Part shown: positions 1 to 9,100 of the stretch, in pieces
How positions within the stretch are numbered: position 1 is the first letter of the stretch
How the letters are laid out: each line of letters begins with the position of its first letter
From: an uncultured Eubacteriales bacterium
Lineage (GTDB): Bacteria; Bacillota; Clostridia; Oscillospirales; CAG-272
Direction of reading: 5' to 3'
NCBI GenBank assembly: GCA_934393265.1
Contig: CAKRQL010000005.1
Span: 5,220 to 69,219, forward strand
Length of the DNA: 64,000 nucleotides
Notes under the pieces: generated by a model
The model's input: only the letters and a program-made list of their open reading frames with translations
Databases searched by the model: none
What the model was told of the DNA's origin: nothing
Made by a program: the position numbers and the translations under genes

Positions 1-496
1 GCGCCTGCATTGGTGACATGACGTCGGCAAGGCACGGGAGGACGTCGGGAAAATATTTCTGTATAAGGAGGTTCACGGAGTGACAGCAGGAGGATATGAG
101 AATATCCCGCCGCCCCTCATTGAGTATCTTCTGGTATTCGTTCTTTACTATCGTCGCGCCTATCGCGGTCTCCTCCGCATCGGCAAAGCCGAGCGCCTTA
201 AGAGCCGCCCTCATACCGTTTATCCCGATACCGCGGTAGTTCGCGGCAAAGGAGGGCGCGAGGCTGACGTAAACCGGGGCGCCCGACTGGATAAGCACGC
301 GCACCTTTTCGGTCTCGTCGACGATTTCCTTTGCGTTCTGCGGGCAGACGACAAAGCACTGACCGCACAGAATACATTCGTTGCCTATTATATGCGCCTG
401 ATTTCCCGAAAAGCGTATCGACTTCACCGGGCAGTGGCGTATACATTTGTAGCAGTTCTTGCAATTTGATTTTTTGAGAGTAAGACAGTTAGCCAT
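1..496 (-). CDS. [FeFe]-hydrogenase-like iron-sulfur protein, N-terminal part (cut by window edge)
   Basis: The 165 visible codons begin with a two-cluster ferredoxin domain: one CxxCxxxC-P set near residues 13-20 (NCKNCYKCIRHCP) and a second near residues 42-52 (CILCGQCFVVCP). A hydrogenase large-subunit fold follows, with VSLAPSFAANY near residue 80 and an H-cluster-like SSCCH near residue 135, then ADVMSPMQA at the edge. Catalytic hydrogenases usually have TSCCPxW here, so the His after the CC pair points to a sensory or electron-transfer type rather than a classical HydA. The start is the ATG at 496, behind a GGAGGGG ribosome binding site. It is the last visible gene of a minus-strand run with two [2Fe-2S] ferredoxins. 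The reaction is not established because the C-terminus is outside the window. Confidence 0.75.
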   Translation of the reverse strand, partial: MANCLTLKKSNCKNCYKCIRHCPVKSIRFSGNQAHIIGNECILCGQCFVVCPQNAKEIVDETEKVRVLIQSGAPVYVSLAPSFAANYRGIGINGMRAALKALGFADAEETAIGATIVKNEYQKILNEGRRDILISSCCHSVNLLIQKYFPDVLPCLADVMSPMQA

Positions 497-497
497 T

Positions 498-764
498 TTA
501 CCCCTCCCTGCTCTTTTCAAGTGCCGGAAGAACCGTCCCGGTCCAGAAGTCGCCGAAAGTCTCCGGGGTTATCCCGGTGTAGACCTCGTCCCCAACCTTT
601 ATCGTGACGCCGACGCGGTTGCACCTGCCGGTACAGAAGCTGCCCATGAGGATTATATCGTCCCCGAGCCCTCCGTCCTCTATCTTTTTCCGGAGCATTT
701 CGACTATCTGCGGTGAGCCCTTGATATGGCAGGAGGAGCCGACGCAGACCTCAACGTAAATCAT
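498..764 (-). CDS. (2Fe-2S) thioredoxin-like ferredoxin, copy 2
   Basis: This 88-residue protein has the thioredoxin-like [2Fe-2S] ferredoxin pattern: CVGSSCHIKGS at residues 7-17, then FCTGRC near residues 44-49, giving four ligand cysteines as in NuoE/HydC-type domains. Such proteins pass electrons between NAD(P)H-linked partners and [FeFe] hydrogenases. It lies one base upstream of the start of the hydrogenase-like gene and one base after the sister ferredoxin, so the three are almost certainly co-transcribed. The two ferredoxins share the CxGSSCHIKGS block and overall length, which suggests tandem duplication. The specific redox partner is inferred from the neighbourhood. Confidence 0.85.
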   Translation of the reverse strand: MIYVEVCVGSSCHIKGSPQIVEMLRKKIEDGGLGDDIILMGSFCTGRCNRVGVTIKVGDEVYTGITPETFGDFWTGTVLPALEKSREG

Positions 765-765
765 A

Positions 766-1005
766 TCAGAGCTTCGCCTTTATCTCGTCGTTGAAGAACT
801 CCTCGACGGTCTCGGGCGAAACGGAGTGGAACACTCCGTCAACAGTGACGGACACGCCGTCCTTACATCTGCCCATGCAGAATGTGCCGCCGAGCTCTAC
901 CCGGTCTCCGAGCCCGTTCTTCGCTATGAGTTCCTGGAGCGACTCGACAACCTGGCGCGAGCCCTTGATGTGGCAGGACGAACCGATACAGACAGTTACT
1001 TTCAT
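766..1005 (-). CDS. (2Fe-2S) thioredoxin-like ferredoxin, copy 1
   Basis: This is a 79-residue protein with CIGSSCHIKGS near the N-terminus and FCMGRC about 35 residues later, the same four-cysteine [2Fe-2S] pattern as its neighbour. The ATG at 1005 is chosen because AAGGAG sits nine bases upstream; a TTG six bases earlier is in frame but too close to that site. It is the first gene of the ferredoxin-ferredoxin-hydrogenase run. About 90 bases separate it from the kinase gene upstream, so a separate promoter is possible, but no convincing box was found. Confidence 0.85.
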   Translation of the reverse strand: MKVTVCIGSSCHIKGSRQVVESLQELIAKNGLGDRVELGGTFCMGRCKDGVSVTVDGVFHSVSPETVEEFFNDEIKAKL

Positions 1006-1095
1006 TTTCAAAATCTCCTTTTTGAGGGCGGCATTGCCTGCCCTTTTATTTGTGTGATTGCTTTGATTGTTTTCGGAAAGCTTCTCGCGCCGGGG

Positions 1096-1848
1096 TCAGC
1101 GGAGCGCGGAGCTTATCAGCGACAGGAGCGCAGGTCGCTCCTCTGCCATAGCGTGGGTATATCTCGAAGCCGCGACAACCGGAAGCCACAGCGTAACGCG
1201 GCGCCGCTCCTCACTGTCACGGCATGCCGCATCGGCGTATTCCTCCGAAAGATCCGGGTGAGCCGTCACCGAAAAATGCAGGCAGGTGGCGGCTATGTCC
1301 GCGGCGGGGTCTCCCTCCGTCGCATGCGACCAGTCAAGAATATACGGCACGCCGCCCGGGGTTATAAGTATATTTGCCGGGACGGTGTCCCCGTGGCAGA
1401 GGCTGTCTCCGTCCGGGAGCGAGGCAAGGGTTGAAAGAAGCGCGCGGCAGACGGAAGCCGGAAAGCCCGCCGACTCTATTTTTCTCTCCGCCTTTTCTGA
1501 AAAACGCATGAGCGGCGGGAGCTTTTTCGTATGTATTTCGTTCGCGATTTTCGCGAGCATCATGACGGCGTCATGCCGGGTCATCTCCCCTGTCTCGATT
1601 TTCCGCGAGAGGCTCTCTCCCTTTATGTAATCGGTCACTATGACCGGGCGCCCGTCAAGCCTCCCGACCGAGCGGACGGGCGGGACCCGGAGCCCGCACT
1701 CAAGCGCGCGCTCCTGCCTGAGAGCCTCGGCAAGGACACCGGAGAACGGAGTGCGGGGCGAGAACACCTTCAGGCAGGCGTCGCCGTCCCGGTAAATCGT
1801 CTTTTCGTTTCTGACGGCTATTATTCTGTCAAGATTCATGCTCTTCAC
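1096..1848 (-). CDS. APH-type phosphotransferase (aminoglycoside/choline kinase fold)
   Basis: The 250-residue protein has the APH kinase core. CHGDTVPANI (the HGDxxxxN catalytic loop) lies near residues 155-164 and ILDWSHATEGDPAADIA (the metal-binding DW plus the conserved GDP-xxD) follows. An N-terminal IVTDYIKGES segment fits the hinge of this family. These kinases phosphorylate small hydroxylated substrates such as choline, homoserine or aminoglycosides, and the substrate here is unknown. The GTG at 1848 overlaps the TGA of the LysR gene (GTGA), indicating translational coupling; an in-frame ATG at 1839 is an alternative start. Coupling to a LysR regulator suggests regulated metabolism rather than drug resistance. 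Confidence 0.75.
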   Translation of the reverse strand: MKSMNLDRIIAVRNEKTIYRDGDACLKVFSPRTPFSGVLAEALRQERALECGLRVPPVRSVGRLDGRPVIVTDYIKGESLSRKIETGEMTRHDAVMMLAKIANEIHTKKLPPLMRFSEKAERKIESAGFPASVCRALLSTLASLPDGDSLCHGDTVPANILITPGGVPYILDWSHATEGDPAADIAATCLHFSVTAHPDLSEEYADAACRDSEERRRVTLWLPVVAASRYTHAMAEERPALLSLISSALR

Positions 1849-2768
1849 CGTCCCGGAATGGTCTCGCGCCGGACGCGGCAGAGCTCGGATATAAACGCCT
1901 TGTCAAGCGCCGACAGCTGATAGTCCTTGCGGTATATCATGACGTCGCGGTACACGCGCTCCTTTGGGTCCGGGCGGGATATAAGACCGTACCTTGCGAG
2001 GATATCGGCGGGAACCGGAGAGACGCGCATATACATATCGGGGTGAGCTGCGAGGAGCTCAAACTGCGTCGCCCGCTCGTAAATGAAGATGCGGCGCGGT
2101 GCCTCCGGCAGCTCCTCCCGCCGGACCTCGTCAAACGGGAGGGTCGGCACGTAGGGGTCGGCATGGGCGACCTCGATAAGCGAGGCGAGCGCAGCTTCGC
2201 TTATATCCCCCGTCGCGACGGGGGAGTCGGCGCGCATTATAAGCACCGGAGAGAACTCCGCGACGAGCTCGCACACAAGCCCGCGCTCCCCGCACATCTC
2301 CTTGTAGTATCTGTCGTATCCGTCGGCATATCTTATAATACCGAGCTTTGACTCCCCCTGCAGGACGTTCTTCACCGTGCGCATGGAGTTTGTCTCCCTG
2401 TACACCGCCTCCACCTCGGAGGCGGAGGAAAAGCGCGCGGAAAAGTCCGCAAAGGCGCGGCAGATGTAGGAGGCGCGGGGCGAGGAAAGGGAGAAGTACT
2501 GCTTTTTCCCGCTTCCCTTTTTGAACATCTTCTCCGCGGCGTCTACCTCGCGGAGTATCGACTTTGCCGCCACTATAAATTTCTCGCCCTCCGGCGTCAG
2601 CTTCATTCCCTTCGGCGAGCGGGAGAAAACGGAGACGCCGAGAGATGATTCAAGCTCCCGTATTGCGCGGGAGAGGTTCGGCTGGTCGACACACAGCTTC
2701 TCTGCCGCGCGGTTTATCGACCCGGCAGACGCGACCTCTACGGCGTATCTGAGATATATCAGGTTCAT
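1845..2768 (-). CDS. LysR-family transcriptional regulator
   Basis: The 307-residue protein starts with a canonical LysR winged helix-turn-helix (MNLIYLRYAVEVASAGSINR at the N-terminus, then AAEKLCVDQPNLSRAIRELE and the GVSVFSRSPKGMKLT wing), followed by the periplasmic-binding-protein-like effector domain. The start has AGGAGGAA six bases upstream. It is the promoter-proximal gene of the minus-strand set and is coupled by a GTGA overlap to the kinase. LysR proteins commonly regulate their own promoter or a divergent one, so the MutS-like gene on the other side of the 335-base gap is a possible target. Neither target nor effector can be read from the sequence. Confidence 0.9.
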   Translation of the reverse strand: MNLIYLRYAVEVASAGSINRAAEKLCVDQPNLSRAIRELESSLGVSVFSRSPKGMKLTPEGEKFIVAAKSILREVDAAEKMFKKGSGKKQYFSLSSPRASYICRAFADFSARFSSASEVEAVYRETNSMRTVKNVLQGESKLGIIRYADGYDRYYKEMCGERGLVCELVAEFSPVLIMRADSPVATGDISEAALASLIEVAHADPYVPTLPFDEVRREELPEAPRRIFIYERATQFELLAAHPDMYMRVSPVPADILARYGLISRPDPKERVYRDVMIYRKDYQLSALDKAFISELCRVRRETIPGR

Positions 2769-2811
2769 GCCGTTCCTCCTAATGATAAATATTTAACGAA
2801 TTATCCGTATT

Positions 2812-2840
2812 AGTATAACATAATGCGACAGTATTTGCAA
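2812..2840 (-). promoter_or_regulatory. Sigma-A promoter of the LysR gene
   Basis: On the minus strand, TTGCAA (2840-2835) and TATACT (2817-2812) are separated by 17 bases, about 45 bases upstream of the LysR start. Confidence 0.7.
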
Positions 2841-2958
2841 GGGATTTTGCGGGATTTTGTAATATGTAAATATTTCTTGACATTTTGTTTGGGTTTTCAC
2901 GTGCTCTGGGCGGTGTGAAAGTGCATCGGCGATGCGCGACAGTGAGTGTAAAAACGAT

Positions 2959-2968
2959 ACACGGGTAT
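2959..2968 (+). repeat. Recurrent intergenic decamer ACACGGGTAT, site 1
   Basis: It lies in the divergent gap between the LysR and MutS-like genes. The 335-base gap (2769-3103) otherwise holds only the two divergent promoters listed here. Confidence 0.5.
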
Positions 2969-3041
2969 GTACTTATGGTCGTGCCTCCCGCCTCTTTTTG
3001 CCCGTCGGCGGAAAGAAACACGGCTTTTTTCGTTTTTGCCC

Positions 3042-3070
3042 TTGCGCACGGCGCGCCCGTGTGATATAAT
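3042..3070 (+). promoter_or_regulatory. Extended -10 promoter of the MutS-like operon
   Basis: TATAAT at 3065-3070 is preceded by TGA, giving an extended -10, with a weak TTGCGC -35 seventeen bases upstream. It lies 34 bases before the MutS-like start codon. Confidence 0.65.
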
Positions 3071-3103
3071 GGTTCTGTAATACTGTATACGGGAGTACTG
3101 CTT

Positions 3104-4765
3104 TTGGAAAACCGATTTTTAAGTCTTTTGTACCCGGACGAGGAGTCTCTCGTCCGTCATTCATCGCGCGGCAATCTGCCGAATATCACGCCGGAGGTCT
3201 GCGACGAGCTCGGTCTCAGCGAGCTTTTCGACCTGCGGACATCCGACCTCTCCGATTTTTTCACCTCCGACACGCGCGTCATAGAATACCGCCAATCGAC
3301 CATTGCCGACATGCTCTCGGTGCCAGGAATACGGGATACGCTCTGCCGTGTTCAGCCGGTGCTTAACGACATTGAGGAATTACGCCGTCTCGACAGCGAG
3401 CAGACGGGGACAGCCGACTCTTACCTTTACAGCATAACCGAAATAGAGCTGTACGTCAGCTGCATCGACGCGATAGCCGAGGGGCTCACCCCGGTGCGCG
3501 ACAGAATAAAGAGCCCGGCGATTGCGGAGCTGTACTCTCTCGTCTCCGAGCTTGTCGACTCGGAATATTACCGCGAGCTAAACAAGAAGCTGAACGCGCT
3601 CTCCTCCCGTGTCCGCGAGGTGAAAAGCGTAACCATCGGGGTAAATCTCGACAATCAGCTCCGCCCGACGGACGCCGGGGTCATCTCGGTGAATTCCGAG
3701 ACATTCAAGTCCGGGCGGGTGCTCGACAAGATACTCCGCCTCTCCTTCCGCAACGACGCCTTTACCTGCATAGCTCCGCTCTCCCCTGTCGGAAAGGGGC
3801 AGAGCGACAACCGGCGCGAGGCACTCAGCGCGGCGTTCAACTCCGCGCTCGAGGATGTGTTCCGCTCATCTGTCAAGGGGTGGCGGGAGATTGCCGGGGA
3901 GTATGTGCTTGACAGCACCAACTTTCTTCTCCGGCTCCTGCCCGAGATAGAATTTGTGACGCGGGCTGTCGCGCTCGTCGAAAGGATACGGGCAAAGGGC
4001 TGCGGGATGGTATTCCCCGCCCTGCGACCGATGAGCGAGAAGGCATTTTCGGCAAAGGGGCTTTACAACCCGCGCGTCGCCCTCATGATTGACGACGGAA
4101 TAGTGAAAAACGACCTCTCGTTCGACGATAACGCAGGTATATACGTTCTGACCGGACCGAACCGGGGCGGAAAATCGGTTATCACCGTCGCGCTCGGTGC
4201 GGCGCAGGCACTCGCCCAGCTGGGGCTCCCCGTCCCGGCAGACGAGCTCACCCTCTCCCCCGTCGACGGAATATTCACCCACTTCCCGGAGGGGGCGGAC
4301 GACACGATAGACAAGGGTCGGCTCGGCGAGGAGTGCGCAAGGCTCCGCGAAATTTTCGACAACGTGACCGAATACAGCCTTATTCTTCTTGACGAATCGC
4401 TCTCCTCAACCGGAGCGTACGAGGCGTCGTACATTGCGGCGGAGGTGCTGTCCGGATTTGCGGCTGTCGGCTGTCGGGGGATATTCTCAACCCACCTGCA
4501 CGAGCTCGCCGCCCGGGTGCCGGAGATAAACCGCCGCTCCTCTGAGTGCGGGGGTGTACCCGTAGACACGCTCGTCGCGGGGATAGAGGGCGAGGGCAAG
4601 CGCTCATTCGTCATCACCCGCGCAAAGCCGGACGGAAAATCCTATGCCCGTGATATTGCAGACAGATACGGTCTCTCGTTTGATGGCATAATGAACGGAA
4701 TAAAATCAAGAAAAGGCGGGCAGGACCCGCAGAAGGTAAACAATGAGCATTGTTATCGGAATTGA
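3104..4765 (+). CDS. MutS-family ATPase lacking the mismatch-recognition domain
   Basis: The 553-residue protein carries the MutS ATPase at its C-terminus: Walker A GPNRGGKS near residues 350-357, Walker B LILLDESLSST near 430, and FSTHLHELA, the conserved switch His. The N-terminal half is a helical clamp and core, and there is no room for the mismatch-binding domain of MutS1 (about 850 residues), so it belongs with the short MutS-like proteins of unclear role. The TTG start at 3104 is supported by GGGAG eight bases upstream. Its 3' end overlaps the pantothenate kinase start by 23 bases. DNA structure binding is inferred from the family; a role in mismatch repair should not be assumed. Confidence 0.8.
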   Translation: MENRFLSLLYPDEESLVRHSSRGNLPNITPEVCDELGLSELFDLRTSDLSDFFTSDTRVIEYRQSTIADMLSVPGIRDTLCRVQPVLNDIEELRRLDSEQTGTADSYLYSITEIELYVSCIDAIAEGLTPVRDRIKSPAIAELYSLVSELVDSEYYRELNKKLNALSSRVREVKSVTIGVNLDNQLRPTDAGVISVNSETFKSGRVLDKILRLSFRNDAFTCIAPLSPVGKGQSDNRREALSAAFNSALEDVFRSSVKGWREIAGEYVLDSTNFLLRLLPEIEFVTRAVALVERIRAKGCGMVFPALRPMSEKAFSAKGLYNPRVALMIDDGIVKNDLSFDDNAGIYVLTGPNRGGKSVITVALGAAQALAQLGLPVPADELTLSPVDGIFTHFPEGADDTIDKGRLGEECARLREIFDNVTEYSLILLDESLSSTGAYEASYIAAEVLSGFAAVGCRGIFSTHLHELAARVPEINRRSSECGGVPVDTLVAGIEGEGKRSFVITRAKPDGKSYARDIADRYGLSFDGIMNGIKSRKGGQDPQKVNNEHCYRN

Positions 4766-5582
4766 CGTCGGCGGCAGCACGACAAAGATCGTCGGCTTCC
4801 GGGACACCGAAGGAAAGCGGGAGCTCATCGACCCGCTGTTCGTAACCTCCGACGACCCCCTGACCTCGGTCTACGGTGCGTTCGGAAAATTCACATCGCA
4901 GAACTCGCTGTCACTCTCTGACATTGACCGGGTTATGATGACCGGGGTAGGCTCCGGATATGTTGAAAAAGGAATATACGGGCTCCGGTGTCTGCGCGTT
5001 CCGGAGTTTGAAAGCATAGGTCGCGGGGGGCTCTACCTCTCCGGGATGCGGGAGGCTGTGATAGTCAGCCTCGGCACCGGGACGGCGATAGTCCGGGCGA
5101 CCGAGAGCGACACCGAATACCTCGGCGGAACCGGGGTCGGAGGCGGGACGCTCATCGGTCTGTCGCGTCTGCTCCTCGGAGCGGAGAGCGTCAGCCACAT
5201 CTCCGACATGGCGCGCGAGGGAGACCTCGGAAAAATTGACCTGCGTATCGGGGACATCTCCGCCGCCGGCTCGTCCGGCGGGCTCGCGGATGATGTGACG
5301 GCGGCAAACTTCGGAAACGTCTCCGAGCTTGCCGACAAGCCCGATATAGCAAAGGGCATACTCAATCTCGTATTTGAGACGGTCGGTATGGTTTCCGTAT
5401 TTGCCGCCCGCTCAAAGAACGTCGGCGATATTGTTCTGACCGGAAATCTCACACAGATAGACGCCTGCCGCACGAAGTTTGACGACTTCAACAGAATGGG
5501 CTACGGCGTGCGCTTTCTGATACCGCCGATGGCACAGTTCTCCACCGTTATAGGCACCGCCCTCGCAGGACTCACGGTGTAA
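4743..5582 (+). CDS. coaW: Type II pantothenate kinase
   Basis: The 279-residue ASKHA-fold kinase opens with IGIDVGGSTTKIVGF (phosphate-1 loop). It has VSLGTGTAIVRA near residue 105 and a glycine-rich GGTGVGGGTLIGLSRLLLG block typical of type II PanK (CoaW) of Firmicutes. It phosphorylates pantothenate in the first step of coenzyme A synthesis, in the cytosol. Unlike CoaA, type II enzymes are generally poorly feedback-inhibited by CoA. The ATG at 4743 lies inside the end of the MutS-like gene, so translation is coupled; the biological link between the two is unclear. A CBS gene follows after about 75 bases on the same strand. Confidence 0.88.
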   Translation: MSIVIGIDVGGSTTKIVGFRDTEGKRELIDPLFVTSDDPLTSVYGAFGKFTSQNSLSLSDIDRVMMTGVGSGYVEKGIYGLRCLRVPEFESIGRGGLYLSGMREAVIVSLGTGTAIVRATESDTEYLGGTGVGGGTLIGLSRLLLGAESVSHISDMAREGDLGKIDLRIGDISAAGSSGGLADDVTAANFGNVSELADKPDIAKGILNLVFETVGMVSVFAARSKNVGDIVLTGNLTQIDACRTKFDDFNRMGYGVRFLIPPMAQFSTVIGTALAGLTV

Positions 5583-5655
5583 CGCAAGCGGCAAAGGCAC
5601 CTGCCGGAGCCGGAAGCGGACGACCGGCAAACAAAAAGAAAAAAGGGAGACCCTT

Positions 5656-6093
5656 ATGAATGTTATGAAGTTCCTGATTCCGAAAAGTCAGGTCGTGTTC
5701 ATAGGCGAGGACAGCACGGTACGCCAGGCTTACGAGAAGATGCGCTACCACAGGTACACCGCGGTGCCGGTCATTGACGGGGAGGGCAAATATGTCGGTA
5801 CGCTCCGTAACGACGACCTCTTTGCATACTTTATGGAGGGCGGCACCTCCGACACGCGGGAGGCGGAGAACACTCCCTTGACATACATACTTGACAGAGC
5901 CTATTCCAAGCCGCTCTACCACAACGCGACGATGGCGGAGCTGATAGACGCCGTGCGCGAGCACAACTTTGTCGCGATAGTAGATGACAGAGGCTGCTTT
6001 GTCGGAATAGTACTGCGCCGGGACGTTCTGAATTTTCTTTTCGGCTGCTACGAAAAGAGCATGACACGGGCTCAGGCAAAAAAACAGCAATAA
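5656..6093 (+). CDS. CBS-domain pair protein
   Basis: The 145-residue protein consists essentially of two CBS motifs: one with YHRYTAVPVIDGEGKYVGTL near residues 30-50 and a second with NFVAIVDDRGCFVGIVLRRD near 110-128. Stand-alone CBS pairs of this length in Firmicutes (DarB/CbpB type) bind cyclic di-AMP or other adenine nucleotides and modulate partner enzymes. That function is plausible here but not shown. The start has GGGAG six bases upstream. It lies between coaW and the giant coiled-coil gene, in the same direction and with short gaps, so one operon is likely. Confidence 0.82.
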   Translation: MNVMKFLIPKSQVVFIGEDSTVRQAYEKMRYHRYTAVPVIDGEGKYVGTLRNDDLFAYFMEGGTSDTREAENTPLTYILDRAYSKPLYHNATMAELIDAVREHNFVAIVDDRGCFVGIVLRRDVLNFLFGCYEKSMTRAQAKKQQ

Positions 6094-6150
6094 AAGCTCC
6101 GCCGCATGGCGGGTCTGACATATTTTCATTTCGCCGAAAGGAGACAGAAA

Positions 6151-9100
6151 ATGACCGATATAAAAGCAGACGGAATGACAGCGGAGGTAAAGTCGGAGGA
6201 GACGGAGGAATACTCTGCCGTCACAACGCCGCAGACTGGCTCCGCGGGTGCGGAAAAGGCTGACGCGGCGGGTGCCGCCGGCGGCACCGGACTTGATGAA
6301 ATTCACGAGAAGCTCGGCATAGCAAAGGCAAATATAGCGAGGGCGAACGCAACCGCAAATCAGCGCCGCGCGGAGGAAAAGCGCGCAGAGCGGGAAGCCG
6401 AGCGCGAAGCCGCAGAGCGCGCGGCAAAAGCCGCAAAGGAGAAAGCGGAAACCGAGCGCGCCGTCGCAAGGGTTGCCGAGGAGCGCCGCGCACAGCTTAC
6501 TTACACCGAAAATTACAGAAAGCGCCTTGAAGAGGAGCGTGCGCGTGCACGCGCCGCGGCGAAAGAGCGCGCGCTCCGGCGGCAGGCGGCAGCAGACGAA
6601 AAGGCGAGAGAGGCAGAGCGTGCCGCGGAAGCGGAAAGGCTCCGCGCCGAGGCAGAGGAGCTCGCCGCGCGGGAGCGCGAAAACGAGCGACTGCTCTCCG
6701 ATATAAAAGAGCAGGTCGCCGAAGGTGCGGAGGACGCAGCCGGAGGAGCCGCGGAATACTCCGCAGGCAGCCACGTGCCGGAGGCTCCGGCAAATGCGGA
6801 CACCGCGGACAAGGCGGACGGCGACGACGGCGGACGGATAGTTATAGGTGAGGAGCCGGAGGACGGGCGGATAGTTATCGGCGACGGCAAGGCAGACGGA
6901 AGAATAGTCGTCGGCGAGGACGCAGTCTACATGTCCGGGAGCAACGACACAGCGTATCAGGTCCCGCTCATGGGATTTGTGCCCGCGTTTGTCCCCGGGG
7001 GCGGACCGCTCCCCGGAAATGCACAGGCCGGCTATGCGAGCGCGTCGCCGGGTACTCCGGCACAGCGGGCGGCGGAGCCGACCGGGACGGCGGCGCGTCC
7101 TGCCGTGTCGGATACCGCCAGGAGTGCAACGAAGCCCGCCGCGGCGGAGACAGCCGCAATCATGGCAGGCACTGTTAAGAGCACGGCGGAAAAGCCTGCG
7201 GAGCCCACGGTGCGGGAAATACCCGTTCCCTACCCCGCCGCGCCCCGGGCGAGCCTCGTTATGGAGCCGGAGGGCATAGGCGCCGAGGACGTGGCAAAGA
7301 GCAAAAATCAGGCGGCAGAAAGGTGTGCGACAGAGCCCGCCGCATACGATCTCCCCTCCGGGAGAGCCGATTATCCTGACTTTGAGACCGTCGGCTACGC
7401 AGAGGCGGCGAACGAGGCGATAACGTCGGCACCCGTGTATGAAAACCGCCGGGAAGATGGGCCCGAGCGCGACATTGCGTCGGGCGGGGATGAGGTCACG
7501 GAAAAGGAGATCTCAGGCACCGTGACCGCACGGTTTATAGACTATGGTGCAGAGGACGGCGCAGAGGCGTCCGAGCCGCTCGGAGCGAACGCCGTGGCGA
7601 GCGCACCGGTCTATTCAAAGCGGGAGCTTCGGGAGTACATACGGAACAATGAATATGACGAGAAGCGGTTGATACGCGAGCGCGACGCGCTGACTGCAAG
7701 GATTACGGACGGGACGCGCGAGGACAGGATCAAGACCCAGGTCGAGCGTCTGACCCTGCAGAGAGACATAATCGAGGGTCGCATCTCCGTGCTCCGCACG
7801 ATATGCCGCGCGGGGGACGCCGGTAAAAAGGAGCTGAAAAGCGGAAAATCACGTCTCACGGACGCGCTCTTACAGTACAATTCGTTTGCCGACGAGTATA
7901 CCGGTTTCACAGGCAAGCCGCTCACACACGCGGACGCCGGGATCCCGGACGCAATATGCGAGGGGCGCGCATTCTCCATGCTCCCGCTCCTGATATATCA
8001 CCCTGCGAGGGAGCGCGGAAATCAGACCGCCGCGACGGTAGCGGTCGGCAAAAGTATAACGGGAAATCAATACACGCCTGCCGCCGTACCCGGTGCAGAC
8101 ACCGTCCCGGACTTCGAGGGCACGGACAGCGAGCATGACAAGGACGAGGAGATAAGCCGGGAGGCAGAGCGCGTCGAATACAGTGACGCGAGAAGCATCT
8201 ACGACCTTGACGCCCTCAAAAAGCTGATAGAGAAAACCGACAAAAGCTACTTAAAGACCGAAAAAGAAGCGAAGCGCACGGAGAAAAAGCTCGCGAAAGC
8301 GGTCGGCAACCCCGCCATTCTTCTCGCTGTCAGCGTCGTGGGGCTCCGCAAGGAGCAGGTGGACGCGCGGGCAGAGGTTGTCTGCGCCTGTGCGCAGGTC
8401 GGAAAAAAGGCGATAACAAAGCAGGAGAAGAAAAAGCTCGGTGCCGCGATAGTCGGCTACAACGCGGCGGCGAGCAACTACTCTTCCCTCACCTCTCATG
8501 AAATAGAGCAGCTCCCGCTCTGGCTCCCGGAGGAGCTTGCCGGCGGTGCGGACTACACGAAAATCCCGGCGCTCGTGCTCCCGAAGGACACGGACATACC
8601 CGTCGGGACAAGGATGTCCGAAGCGGACAAAAGGGAGCAGCGGCGCGAGCAGCTGCGCCTCGTTGCAGAGGAGAAAAAGCAACAGAAGCTCCAGGACGCG
8701 AACCGCGCGGGCGCAAAGCTCACGCCGGAGGATAAAAAAGAGCTCGCAGCCCGGGATAAACTCGCGCGCGAGCAGTCGGAGCGCGACTGTGAAATGCTCC
8801 GCCGCCGCTACCGCAGCTCGGCTGAAAATGCCGAATACGACACGCAGATAAACCATTATCACTACTCAAAGGGCGACGGCGCGCCCGTCGCGAACGGCAA
8901 AAAGGCACTCCGCAAAGCGGAAAAAGCGGCACTGAAATGCGAGAGCGAGGACAACGCGCGTTATTATGCGATAGTCCGCTCCCACTCCGCGACGACGCCG
9001 GCAAAGCGCAGGGTCGACCGCGCGGAGCTTGAGCGCATACGGCAGAAAATGGAGACGCTCCTCGCAGAGCGTGACAGGATAAACCGTCAGCTCTCGGATA

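Noticed and set aside
1011..1096. Hairpin GGGC...GCCC between the kinase and ferredoxin genes as a terminator
   Set aside because: The stem is short and imperfect, and the T-run on the transcribed strand is weak.
5572..6774. 400-codon minus-strand frame
   Set aside because: It crosses the CBS and coiled-coil genes on the opposite strand. The Arg/Leu/Cys-rich product is typical of a shadow.
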